Assembly (NCBI RefSeq): GCF_021869765.1
Contig: NZ_CP084580.1
Span: 3,224,001-3,288,000 of the forward strand
DNA from: Chryseobacterium sp. MEBOG06
GTDB taxonomy: Bacteria; Bacteroidota; Bacteroidia; Flavobacteriales; Weeksellaceae
Direction: 5' to 3'
DNA: 64,000 nucleotides
Part shown: positions 27,636 to 36,024 of the stretch, in pieces
Layout: each line of letters opens with the position of its first letter
Numbering within the stretch: position 1 is the stretch's first letter
The notes under the pieces: generated by a model
The model's database searches: none
Seen by the model: only the letters and a program-made list of their open reading frames with translations
Told to the model about the DNA's origin: nothing
Program-made: the position numbers and the translations under genes

Positions 27636-28526
27636 ATGAGAGAAGTTATTAATTATTTGGAAAATAATTTGATATTTAATCAAAAAATAATTTTAGCTAG
27701 ATGCTTTCTAGCATTTGGAGCTCTCCTTATACTTTTTTTTAATGATTCATATGAGCTTTCTAATATAGATATAGGATTATTAGCTGATAGGATAGAAAAT
27801 AATTTTTCTTTAAATTTTAGTATTTTTTCTTTCTTTTCTCCTCCTATTGCTAAAACAATATGCATCTTTATTTTATTATTTGTTTTTACAGGTTATCTAC
27901 CTCAACTATCTTGTTTTTTACAAGCTTGGGTACATTTAAGTATTTGCAATTCATTTGTAATTGTTGAAGGGGGAGATCAGATTGCTTCAAATCTTTCATT
28001 ATTGTTAATACCAGTTTGTTTATTTGACGCAAGAATTAATCAATGGAATAAAGAGAAACTTAATCCCTCTCTTTATTTAAAAAACAGAAATGTTTTTTTT
28101 GGAGTATATTATTTCTTAATAAGATTACAGGTTGCTGTTATATATCTTCATTCTGGAGTAGGTAAATTATACAAAGAAGATTGGAGAGATGGGACATGTC
28201 TTTATTATTGGCTTAATAATAATATTTTTGGAGCTCCAGATTTTATTTTAAAATTTGTAAATTTACTTACTTTAAGTTCATTTGCTCCAATTATTTCATG
28301 GTCTATAATTTTTTTAGAATTAGGATTATTTGCATATATATTAGCTACAAATAAAAGAATATTAATGCTTTTCTTTTTTCTAGGAATTTTATTTCATTTT
28401 AGTATATTTATATTACATGGTCTTATTTCTTTTATGTTTCCAATGATAGGAGCATTAATACTATATTTAGATAAAAATAACTATGTATTTAATTATTTAA
28501 AAACATTATATTATGAACGAAGATAA
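27636..28526 (+). CDS. sdpB: SdpB-family membrane protein (HTTM-like)
   Basis: 296 residues with about seven to eight membrane helices. The pattern RLQVAVIYLHSGVGKLYKED, then WRDGTCLYYWLNNNIFGAPD, is the conserved core of SdpB and of the related horizontally transferred transmembrane (HTTM) domain. In Bacillus SdpB acts with SdpA to mature the SdpC toxin. It starts 1 bp after sdpA and overlaps the DUF5808 gene by 14 bp. The sequence is very AT-rich, indicating transfer. Intact length for the family. Confidence 0.85.
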   Translation: MREVINYLENNLIFNQKIILARCFLAFGALLILFFNDSYELSNIDIGLLADRIENNFSLNFSIFSFFSPPIAKTICIFILLFVFTGYLPQLSCFLQAWVHLSICNSFVIVEGGDQIASNLSLLLIPVCLFDARINQWNKEKLNPSLYLKNRNVFFGVYYFLIRLQVAVIYLHSGVGKLYKEDWRDGTCLYYWLNNNIFGAPDFILKFVNLLTLSSFAPIISWSIIFLELGLFAYILATNKRILMLFFFLGILFHFSIFILHGLISFMFPMIGALILYLDKNNYVFNYLKTLYYERR

Positions 28527-28707
28527 TGAAGATAACTGGAAATTTGGAATCTTTTATTATAATAAAGATGATAAAAGGCTCTTTCCTCCTAAAAGGAATA
28601 AATTTTTAGGTTGGACTGTTAATTTTGCTAATCCTTATTCTATTTTAGCAATGATTCTTGCAATTGCATTGGTAATATTAGTGGCGGAAACTTTAAAAAA
28701 AATGTAA
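28513..28707 (+). CDS. DUF5808 protein, possible immunity protein
   Basis: 64 residues: a soluble N-terminus with FGIFYYNKDDKRLFPPKR and LGWTVNFANPYS, the DUF5808 signature, and one C-terminal membrane helix (ILAMILAIALVILVAET). DUF5808 segments are also found with SdpI-like immunity proteins, so an immunity or accessory role in the Sdp cassette is plausible but inferred. It overlaps sdpB by 14 bp and is followed by a perfect hairpin at 28762-28810. Confidence 0.75.
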   Translation: MNEDNEDNWKFGIFYYNKDDKRLFPPKRNKFLGWTVNFANPYSILAMILAIALVILVAETLKKM

Positions 28708-28761
28708 TTTTTTTTAAATGACTTTTACAGATTTATGAAAACTATCTTTATAGATCATGAT

Positions 28762-28810
28762 GGCTTCAAACCAAAAATAGTAAAAATTATTCTATTTTTG
28801 GTTTGAAGCC
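28762..28810 (+). terminator. perfect 19-bp hairpin ending the Sdp cassette
   Basis: GGCTTCAAACCAAAAATAG / CTATTTTTGGTTTGAAGCC with an 11-nt loop. It lacks a long T tract, so it may act as an mRNA 3' end rather than a classical terminator. Confidence 0.6.
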
Positions 28811-28908
28811 AATTTATCACAAATTATATTTTACTTTCATACCAATATATCCCAGATGCAAATCTGGCGTTAGCACCGAACCACGTATAAATCAAGCATA
28901 ATATTAAG

Positions 28909-29145
28909 TCTATCGGTTGGTTCAATACAGAGCTTACAAGTGGTATTTTTCCAATCGATGTTTGGCTATCGGCATTAGGGTTTATTCATTTAGATGCCAT
29001 TAAAAACGGTGTGTTTATGAAAGCCCTGAACAATAAAGAAAGTCTTACCCTATTATTGGTAGATTTGGCAAATTCCTACAATAGAAGTTTCCCAGATAAT
29101 GACGGAAGCTTCCCTTTGAAATGTGCTTCTTTTATCAAAATAATT
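28909..29145 (+). pseudogene. gene fragment of unknown family between Sdp cassette and IS remnant
   Basis: After a TAA there is an open frame without a start codon: KSIGWFNTELTSGIFPIDVW, then LSALGFIHLDAIKNGVFMKA and LTLLLVDLANSYNRSFPDND. It is cut off where IS sequence begins (29119) and ends at the TAG at 29143. It is more GC-balanced than the Sdp genes and reads like real coding sequence. I do not recognise the family. Confidence 0.5.
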
Positions 29146-29344
29146 TAGAATATCTCTGTAATGGTGCATTATGGTCTTTCTTCAAAATAAATATGAAGTT
29201 CAGCAGAATGTTCTTCTGCTTTGAGGATATCAAAGTGTTCAACTAGAAATTCTGGAAGTAAAAATTTAAGAAGGTTGTAATCGCTTAGCATAAGACAAAG
29301 ATACCACCACTAAACATTCCCCCCAACTTTTGAGACTGATCCCC
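29119..29344 (-). mobile_element. ISAon1-type IS remnant 2 (deleted internally)
   Basis: 29119-29178 is a copy of 26667-26727 from the transposase C-terminal part. It is fused to the start of the IS (minus-strand ORF from ~29292: LSDYNLLKFLLPEFLVEHFD, then ILKAEEHSAELHIYFE), the N-terminal region of ISAon1 transposases. The element ends at 29319-29344 with CCCCCCAACTTTTGAGACTG ATCCCC (split here), the inverse of the end at 26531. Everything between the N-terminal and C-terminal parts is deleted. Confidence 0.78.
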
Positions 29345-30863
29345 TACAAAGCAACAAATCAATAACCTATACAATGCAGTAGACGACACCACTACAGACA
29401 AAGAAATAAGTGAGATTGAGAAGATTATAGAGCTCGCAAAAAAAGCTAATTATAAAGATGGAATCGGAAGAGGAAATATCATGCTGATTTATATTTATTA
29501 TCATCGTTCTGACTCCAAAAAGATACTGGAGCTGATTAAAAATACTGAAGAACTGGATTTAAATAATAACCTGATAATTGCATCTCTTTATATCTATAAA
29601 TCATTCGTAAATAAAGACATGGGTATAGAAAAAGAAGAGTTTCAAAATATAAAGGATGGCTTAAAATATGCAAAAAGAATAGAAGATACGAATGAAAGAC
29701 ATTTATTAACATCCAATTTTTATAATAGATTTTCAGTTTTTTATGATTATAAAAAGCCTGATTCACTTATTTATTATTTAAAAAAAGAACTTGTCGAGCT
29801 TCAACAAATAATTGAGAAAGATGCAAAAATAAAATCCAAAAAATATGAAAAAATTGCACTTAATAATCTCAATATTGGTAATTTTTACTTGGGTGTTGCT
29901 AAACCTCAACGTCTGGATTTGGCAGAACCTTATTACTTAAAAATCTATAACTATAAAACAACGCAACCTGATATTTTTGAAAAAATGGATATGCCTATTT
30001 TATGCGGTACTGGCAGGTTTTATATGGAGAAACATGATTATAAAAAGTCGATTGAGCTCGGCAATGAGGTTTTAAGGCGGGAAAAATATAAGAATAATCC
30101 GAATTACAGACTATTTGCCTATATGCTGCTTGCTGATTCCAATGAAGAATCAAAAAATCCATCGGAGCAGGCCAAGTATACTCTTTTGTATGCAAAACTG
30201 AAGGATAGTCTGAACAATGCCGCTAAAAAAGAAGTCGGTAAACAATTTGACCGACTTGTAACAGCAACTGAGGCAAAAAAAGATAAAGAGTATATCTCTA
30301 ACGTCAGAATTTTACTTTTAATTGCCGGATGTTTTATTATTCTTTTAGCTTTGTTCATCTGGCTTTACTGGAAAAGAAAAAATAAAATGGTTCACAAAAA
30401 ATATGAGGAACTGATCGCTAAAATAAGCATTGAACAGAAAGAACTTCAGGTAAAATCTTTAAAAACCGAGGACCATACAGAAGCCAAAACCTTGGTCAGC
30501 ATTACCGATGAAACAACCAAAGTACTGCTTGCCAGACTTGAAAAATTTGAACTCTCTGAAAAATACCTCAGAAAAGACATCAGCCTGACCTGGATGGCCA
30601 ATCACTTTAACACCAATACCAAATATCTTTCAGAAATTATAAAAACCTATAGGGATAAAAATTTCACCACCTATATTAACGGACTTCGGATCGGCTATAT
30701 CACTAAAAAACTGTACGAGAACCCTATCTACCGTGAGTATAAAATCAATTATCTTGCTGAAGAATGCGGCTACACCACTCCACAGGTTTTTGTAACTGCC
30801 TTTAAAAAAGAAACGGGTTTCACTCCTTCCTATTTTTTAGAACAGCTTAAAGTTTCAGTTTAA
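29345..30863 (+). pseudogene. TPR-AraC family transcriptional regulator, 5' end removed by the IS
   Basis: The frame is open from the IS end (29340) but the first ATG is at 29481 (460 residues). Residues upstream of that ATG (NNLYNAVDDTTTDKEISEIE) are clearly coding, so the signal peptide and first TPRs are lost. What remains: TPR-like helices, one membrane helix (VRILLLIAGCFIILLALFIW), a coiled linker and a C-terminal AraC helix-turn-helix (LTWMANHFNTNTKYLSEIIK, then INYLAEECGYTTPQVFVTAF). Flavobacterial proteins of this type are membrane-bound regulators with periplasmic TPRs. This copy may be non-functional or expressed from the internal ATG. Confidence 0.8.
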
Positions 30864-30882
30864 AATAGGCCCAATATACCAA

Positions 30883-31062
30883 CTCCGATTGTTTCAAATG
30901 CCTAAATTATAGTGCAAAAAATTTAGCATCTAAGAAAATTATCTGCTAAAAATGAGCTTTGCAATTCTTGTTTAATGTGACTCAATCGAATTGAATAAGA
31001 CCAATCATTTGATGCTTATATTAAAGGAAGATATGGGTATGACCCCAAAGGAAGTCATACCC
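30883..31062 (+). repeat. dispersed intergenic repeat, copy B, ending in a hairpin
   Basis: The left part matches copy A (CGATTGTTTCAAAT then TTAATGTGACTCAATCGAATTG). It ends in a perfect 9-bp hairpin GGGTATGAC / GTCATACCC at 31035-31062, different in sequence from the copy A hairpin but in the same relative place. There is no T tract. Confidence 0.45.
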
Positions 31063-31155
31063 GTACAATAGTAGATCGAATTGCCAAGAAATAGAATAAT
31101 TGAAGTGACCTTTATATTCTAAATTCCCTGCAAAAAAAGTGAATTTTTACCGTCT

Positions 31156-32187
31156 TTATTTTTTAATGATTTTTATGGTCTCCACACCTTCTCCGGTTTT
31201 TACTCTAATCCAATAGGAGGCTGGAGTAAGAGATGACAAGTTAATTTCTGCTGCAAAGCTGTTTATTTTTTGTGTTATAACAGTTTGCCCTAGAAAGTTA
31301 ATCACTTCAACATTTAAAATGGGTTGCCCGGATGTCAGGAACAACTTGTTTGTAGCAGGATTAGGAAAGAATTTAAAACTCGTTTTTTCTACTGTGGATA
31401 CATTTAAATAAGTAGTACAAGTAATTCCGGTATTTATAACACTATTTCCAACCCAGTTAGAAGTGTTTCCGTTTAAAGCAAAACCATTAAGAGTTCCATT
31501 GTAATTATTTCCGCTGCTGTCTTGCAAAGTTGTTACGGAAGCATTATTCGCATTATCGATGCCCTGATTAAATTTATAATACGCCATTAATCCTGTTTCC
31601 GGACCCGGCAGTTCACAGTTCATATGGTTTGTTATTTCTCCTGGAGACAAAGCTCTATTCCATATTCTGACTTCGTCCATAGTTCCTGTAAAACTATTTA
31701 CAGCATCATTAAAAGCGCCTAATCTAACCATATTTCCCCCCTCAACCGGGTCAACATCAGTATTGGTAGATACCAGTTGTCCATCTTTGTATAATTTCAG
31801 TGTAGCCGCAGCAGCATCATAAGTTACTGCAACGTGATACCACGTATTAATAGACAATGGCACACTGTCTTCTACAGCAAACCAATCACCGTTATGCCCT
31901 GCAGAAAGTTTACCGGAATTATTGGGTATCCAGAAAGCATGCAACCCATCTGAATCACCACCAGAGATAATATTGTTTTGGGTGTTTAAACTTTTCACAT
32001 AAATCCAAGCTTCTTTGGTATAACTTACAGGCAAAATGTTTCCACAGTTTACATAATCGTTTACGCCATCAAAATCCAGCGCCGTTCCCTGCTGAGAAAA
32101 TCCAAATTGGAAAATCATTAAAAAACAGGCAATCCAAATTTTTTGAAAATTTAGTTTGAAAGGCATTAAAAGTATTTTACTTTTCAT
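31156..32187 (-). CDS. LamG-domain secreted protein with type IX sorting signal
   Basis: 343 residues. Signal peptide (helix IWIACFLMIFQFGFSQ, cut near residue 31). A LamG/concanavalin-like domain follows: ALDFDGVNDYVNCG, KEAWIYVKS, TWYHVAVTYDAAAATLKLYK and MDEVRIWNRALSPGEI. The C-terminal ~75 residues are a type A T9SS sorting domain (FKFFPNPATNKLFLTS, VEVINFLGQTV, ASYWIRVKTGEGVETIKIIKK read in parts). The protein is exported by the Bacteroidota type IX system and anchored or released at the surface, probably binding glycans or other ligands. Divergent from the histidine kinase gene. Confidence 0.93.
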   Translation of the reverse strand: MKSKILLMPFKLNFQKIWIACFLMIFQFGFSQQGTALDFDGVNDYVNCGNILPVSYTKEAWIYVKSLNTQNNIISGGDSDGLHAFWIPNNSGKLSAGHNGDWFAVEDSVPLSINTWYHVAVTYDAAAATLKLYKDGQLVSTNTDVDPVEGGNMVRLGAFNDAVNSFTGTMDEVRIWNRALSPGEITNHMNCELPGPETGLMAYYKFNQGIDNANNASVTTLQDSSGNNYNGTLNGFALNGNTSNWVGNSVINTGITCTTYLNVSTVEKTSFKFFPNPATNKLFLTSGQPILNVEVINFLGQTVITQKINSFAAEINLSSLTPASYWIRVKTGEGVETIKIIKK

Positions 32188-32297
32188 AATAATAATTTTT
32201 ATTAATTACATCACAAAATTGTATCATTCTCCTGGAGATTCATACAAGGGTAAACCCCTGAATTAAAGATTGTATAATTTTCAACATTAGAAATTGA

Positions 32298-32305
32298 TAC
32301 ATTTG
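32298..32305 (+). promoter_or_regulatory. -7 box upstream of the histidine kinase operon
   Basis: TACATTTG matches the Bacteroidota -7 consensus TAnnTTTG exactly, 15 bp before the kinase ATG. A TTG at 32270-32272 lies somewhat far upstream (25 bp) for a -33 element. Confidence 0.45.
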
Positions 32306-32320
32306 TAAAAAAATATAGGT

Positions 32321-34309
32321 ATGCCTGCGATTAAGAAAATCATATTCTTATTCATTACTTTTTTCACATTGTCATGTAGAGAAAAAAAGGAAAATTTTTA
32401 TTTTGAAAAAGTAACTCCGCCACAAGAAGAGCCTGCAAAAGTCTGGTTAAGAAAAAATGAAAACTATAACGCAGATAAAGAACATTACCTGAAAGTTTTT
32501 CTGGACTACTATCAAAGTAAAATGGTTGAAAATGATTATTCGGACGCTTCCAAAATTCTGGATTTAGTGACTACAAAATTTGTTTATTTTTATGATTTTG
32601 ACCCTCGTCTTACCAAAGTTGTAAAAGAATTTGATGAAAAGTATAGGAGCAAATTACCACCCATAAAAACAATATACATTGATAGTTATTATGGCAATTT
32701 AGAATTTGACAGAGACCACCTAAACAATGCTAAGGATTACTTTTTAAAAATTACAGCTTTAGAGCCAAATGATTATAAAAGTTGTTACAAAATATCCCGT
32801 GCCTATTATGATTTATCATATACTTATTTTGTTTTAGGGGATTTAAAAAACAGCATAGAAGCGAATGAAAAATCAAGGAACTACTCCATAAGAATCAGAG
32901 ATCGGGAAAGTATTGCTTCTGTAGAGTCGAATTACGTCAATATTTACAAAGCAAATGGTTCTTATGAAAAGGCAGTCGCAAGTGCGGATGAAGTGATAAA
33001 GATCTCTAAAGAAATCGGGAACACCTATGATTATTTTATGGGCAAGTATAACAAATGTTCTGTGTATGGTTTCTTTAATAAGCATCAGCTGAAAAATAAA
33101 TACATCCACGAAACTTACAAAGAATATATAGCCAGCCAATATGATAATGATGTCCTTCTGCTTTGTATTTCCGATTACGAAATAGAAGCTTTAATTGAAG
33201 AAAAGAAATTAAGCGAGGCCAACATAGTTTTAAACAGAATAAAACCTATTGCAGAAAAAAATACTTCTCAAAATTGGCAAAAGGATTACCAGGCCACATT
33301 AGCTTTATATCAAATTACCAGAGATGTAAAAACGTGTAACACAAAATATATAGAAAATTCATTACCCAATTTGCTTGAGCATAAAAACTACGAAAGAGCC
33401 AACCTGTTTTACAGTGTCTTATTAGAAAAAGCTGTTCAAAGCAGAGATGTTGACAAGGTTGTTTTTTATAATAATGAAGTTGATCGTACAAAGGACAGCT
33501 TATCGAGTGCAAAAAGCAAACTGATCAATTTAGAACTCGCCGCAAAATATGAAACTAAAGAAAAAGAGCAGGAAATTAAACTGCAACAAGAAACCATTAT
33601 CAATAAAAATGCTGTTATTGTGGCTTTAATACTCGTTTTTATTGCATTGTTATTAGCCATCATTATTTATTATTTAAAACAAAAACAAAAGAAACTGTCT
33701 TTAGAAAAAGAACGATCATTGCTATTTACCAAAAATCTTCTGGATAAAACCGAGGAAGAGCGCAAAAGAATTGCATCTGATCTGCATGATAGTGTGAGCC
33801 ATGAATTATTGTCACTTAAGCATTCGTTTGAGGTAAGCCAACTTCAACTAAACGAAAAAGTAGACAGCATTATTAATGATATCAGAGCAATCAGCAGAAA
33901 TTTGCATCCTGTTCTTTTTGAAAAAATAGGACTCGAAGCCAGTTTAGATCAATTCATAGAACGCATCCAGAATACTCATCTTTTTATGGTCTCCTCCGAC
34001 ATCAATTATCAAGATGGTCTCACGACTGAAAAAGAATTGCAAATCTATAGAATTGTACAGGAAGCTGTTTCAAATATTATAAAATACGCAGATGCTATCG
34101 CGGCAAAAGTAACTTTAACTGAAAATAAGGACACCGTTATTTTAGAAATCATTGATAATGGAAAAGGTTTTAATGTACAGGAAACTCTGGGGACACAAGA
34201 TGCTTTTGGTTTACACAATATACTAGAAAGAAGCAAAGCAATTGGTGGACAAGCCTATATCACATCAACTGATAAAGGCACAAAAATAGTAGTTCAAATA
34301 AAAAAATAA
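32321..34309 (+). CDS. TPR-containing sensor histidine kinase (HisKA_3/NarX type)
   Basis: 662 residues. Signal or lipoprotein-like start (IIFLFITFFTLSCREKK, Cys19). Periplasmic TPR-like helices run to residue ~400. One membrane helix follows near 430-452. The phosphoacceptor region ERKRIASDLHDSVSHELLSL (His near 488) and the ATP-binding GHKL domain (EAVSNIIKYADA, then IIDNGKGFNVQ and FGLHNILERSKAIGG) complete it. It phosphorylates the LuxR-type regulator encoded 4 bp downstream. The input is unknown. Confidence 0.93.
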   Translation: MPAIKKIIFLFITFFTLSCREKKENFYFEKVTPPQEEPAKVWLRKNENYNADKEHYLKVFLDYYQSKMVENDYSDASKILDLVTTKFVYFYDFDPRLTKVVKEFDEKYRSKLPPIKTIYIDSYYGNLEFDRDHLNNAKDYFLKITALEPNDYKSCYKISRAYYDLSYTYFVLGDLKNSIEANEKSRNYSIRIRDRESIASVESNYVNIYKANGSYEKAVASADEVIKISKEIGNTYDYFMGKYNKCSVYGFFNKHQLKNKYIHETYKEYIASQYDNDVLLLCISDYEIEALIEEKKLSEANIVLNRIKPIAEKNTSQNWQKDYQATLALYQITRDVKTCNTKYIENSLPNLLEHKNYERANLFYSVLLEKAVQSRDVDKVVFYNNEVDRTKDSLSSAKSKLINLELAAKYETKEKEQEIKLQQETIINKNAVIVALILVFIALLLAIIIYYLKQKQKKLSLEKERSLLFTKNLLDKTEEERKRIASDLHDSVSHELLSLKHSFEVSQLQLNEKVDSIINDIRAISRNLHPVLFEKIGLEASLDQFIERIQNTHLFMVSSDINYQDGLTTEKELQIYRIVQEAVSNIIKYADAIAAKVTLTENKDTVILEIIDNGKGFNVQETLGTQDAFGLHNILERSKAIGGQAYITSTDKGTKIVVQIKK

Positions 34310-34313
34310 TACA

Positions 34314-34940
34314 ATGAAAATTCTAGTTGCAGACGATCATCCTTTAACCCTGAATGGTACTGTTTCTTACCTTACCAATTTGGGGTATAATATAGTGAAT
34401 GCATGCTCTAATGGAACAGCAGCACTTAATTACATTCAGGTTTATTTGCCGGATGTAGCTGTTTTAGATTTAAACATGCCAGGGTTGGATGGCTTGGAGG
34501 TGGCCAAAAAAGTAATCGAAAATAAATGGCGTACTAAAGTTGTCATCCTCACCATGCACAATGAAATCGGCGTTCTGAACAAAGCCAAAGAATTTGAAGT
34601 AGATGGCTATATTTTAAAAGAAAAAGCGTGTCCTGATCTAGAAAAATGTATGAAAGAAATTGCTTTGGGAAAGAAATATTATTCCGGGTCTTTACTTCAA
34701 AATTACACAATAGAACATACAGATGACCTTGGCAAACTCAACCTATTAACTCTTTCTGAAAGAAAAATAATAGAATTAATAGCAGCTCAAAAAACCAGTA
34801 AGCAAATTGCAGAACTTCTTTTCCTGTCCGAAAAAACCGTAGAAGGACACCGTACCCGAATTATCGAAAAACTGGGCATCCCAAAAGAAAAAAATGCACT
34901 ACTGATTTGGGCAATACAAAATTATAAAAAATCATTGTAG
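34314..34940 (+). CDS. LuxR/NarL-family response regulator
   Basis: 208 residues. Receiver domain with DDHP (residues 7-10), phosphoacceptor Asp52 in AVLDLNMPGLDG, and Lys in YILKEKA. The C-terminal LuxR helix-turn-helix is LTLSERKIIELIAAQKTSKQ, then IAELLFLSEKTVEGHRTRII. It is the cognate partner of the kinase 4 bp upstream. Targets are not visible; the divergent LamG/T9SS gene is one possibility. Confidence 0.95.
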   Translation: MKILVADDHPLTLNGTVSYLTNLGYNIVNACSNGTAALNYIQVYLPDVAVLDLNMPGLDGLEVAKKVIENKWRTKVVILTMHNEIGVLNKAKEFEVDGYILKEKACPDLEKCMKEIALGKKYYSGSLLQNYTIEHTDDLGKLNLLTLSERKIIELIAAQKTSKQIAELLFLSEKTVEGHRTRIIEKLGIPKEKNALLIWAIQNYKKSL

Positions 34941-35103
34941 ACGTAAAAAAAATTATTAAAAATGAAAGATCTTTTTCGCCAAATTATAAACCTTACAGGA
35001 ACATTATTTTTTGTTCCAAGCATGGATGCGTTGGATGGATTTTCGGTGTACATTATTTAGATTTAGAAACCTATAATTTACCTTTAATCTGAGTTAAACA
35101 AAG

Positions 35104-35158
35104 CAAATCATCTATAAAAGTGTCTGAAGATAATCCTGTCTGGTCACTTAAGGAGACC
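35104..35158 (+). repeat. dispersed intergenic repeat, copy C (right part)
   Basis: AAATCATC-x-A-x-AAAAG-x-GT-x-TGAA followed by GGTCACTTAAGGAGAC aligns with 26292-26346 of copy A with few differences. It is followed by a weak CCTCCTCTTTT hairpin instead of a strong terminator. Confidence 0.5.
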
Positions 35159-35307
35159 ATTATTTATTAGCCTCCTCTTTTCCACAAACGTAAATAATTA
35201 AATATCAAATTATTTACGATCCGTTTATGGTAAATTATAATTCACAGCGTGGGTGGTGAATTTGACTGGAATTTACATCTATTAAAGGGACAGGCTGCCA
35301 AGCATCC

Positions 35308-35396
35308 GCGGAGAAAATTTTCCCGAATGGCTATCAACAGTCCATTTCCTTTTCTTCAGGATCATGAGATATCCTGAAGTGATCAACGACCGCCTC
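35308..35396 (-). pseudogene. remnant of a paralogue of the 44.4-44.9 kb gene
   Basis: On the minus strand, GYLMILKKRKWTVDSHSGKI is readable and matches AGYLIMLKERKWTVNTRSEKI (residues ~86-106) of the protein at 44349-44897. At DNA level, TCCATTTCCTTT and ATGAGATATCCTG are shared. Only about 30 codons remain. Confidence 0.6.
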
Positions 35397-35427
35397 ACAA
35401 CTTTGCACAACAGAAATTAAAACAAAA

Positions 35428-35452
35428 AAAATCCCGGATTAACCGGGATTTT
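35428..35452 (-). terminator. terminator of the DUF2911 gene
   Basis: The stem AAATCCCGG / CCGGGATTT with a short loop is followed on the minus strand by a long T run. It is 20 bp after the DUF2911 stop. Confidence 0.85.
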
Positions 35453-35471
35453 AATTTTCTGAGATTCAGAT

Positions 35472-35990
35472 TTATTTGATCTCTACAGGCACTGAGACTT
35501 TATCCCAATCCATTGTGAATCCATTATTGTTTATTTTATACACTAAATTTTCCTGTGTTGCTGGTAAAGCTTTTGTTTTTACATCAACACGTAAAGCATC
35601 TTTAGCTTCCTCGTATTTATAGGCACCCCATTGTTTGGGCTCTTTGTTAAAAATTGCAGTCCAGGTTCCGGTTTTTTTAGGGATTAAGAAAAAGCTGTAT
35701 TTACCTGCAGGAAGTTTTTTACCCTGAACGGTAATGTCTTTATCCGTTTCGAAGGTCGTGGCTTCGTTGGCACCGGCACGCCAAACTTTATCATAAGCTT
35801 CCAGACCGCCCCAGATGGTACGACCTTTTACAGAAGGGCTGCTATAGGCGATGGTAATGGTGGCATCTTTAATTTTTCCCGTTGCAGTAGCCGGAGGGCT
35901 GGCAGGTTTTTTAGTGTCCTGTGCAAAGGCATTCAGGGAGAGTGTCATTGTCGCAACAAGTACGGCAGCAGATTTAATGATGGTTTTCAT
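35472..35990 (-). CDS. DUF2911 exported protein
   Basis: 172 residues. Signal peptide ([19 protein letters not shown], cleaved near residue 24). The DUF2911 core includes [56 protein letters not shown] and [14 protein letters not shown]. It is a periplasmic Bacteroidota family of unknown biochemical function. The gene is 34 bp after the symporter gene on the same strand and may share its transcript; a good terminator follows. Confidence 0.93.
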   Translation of the reverse strand: MKTIIKSAAVLVATMTLSLNAFAQDTKKPASPPATATGKIKDATITIAYSSPSVKGRTIWGGLEAYDKVWRAGANEATTFETDKDITVQGKKLPAGKYSFFLIPKKTGTWTAIFNKEPKQWGAYKYEEAKDALRVDVKTKALPATQENLVYKINNNGFTMDWDKVSVPVEIK

Positions 35991-36024
35991 ACTATTTTTA
36001 TTTGTTTGTTTTTGTTATTATTTG

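Larger units (their letters stand above)
34941..35471. other. 531-bp intergenic mosaic of repeat and gene remnants
   Basis: No intact gene. A 32-codon ORF at 34962-35060 is not convincing. 35104-35158 is copy C of the intergenic repeat. 35308-35396 is a remnant of a paralogue of the gene at 44349-44897. 35385-35425 resembles the sequence downstream of the OmpA gene at 60.25 kb. The region ends with the terminator at 35428-35452. Confidence 0.6.

Noticed and set aside
34962..35060. 32-codon ORF after the response regulator
   Set aside because: No family features, no overlap with the upstream gene, and it lies in a region made of repeat and gene remnants.
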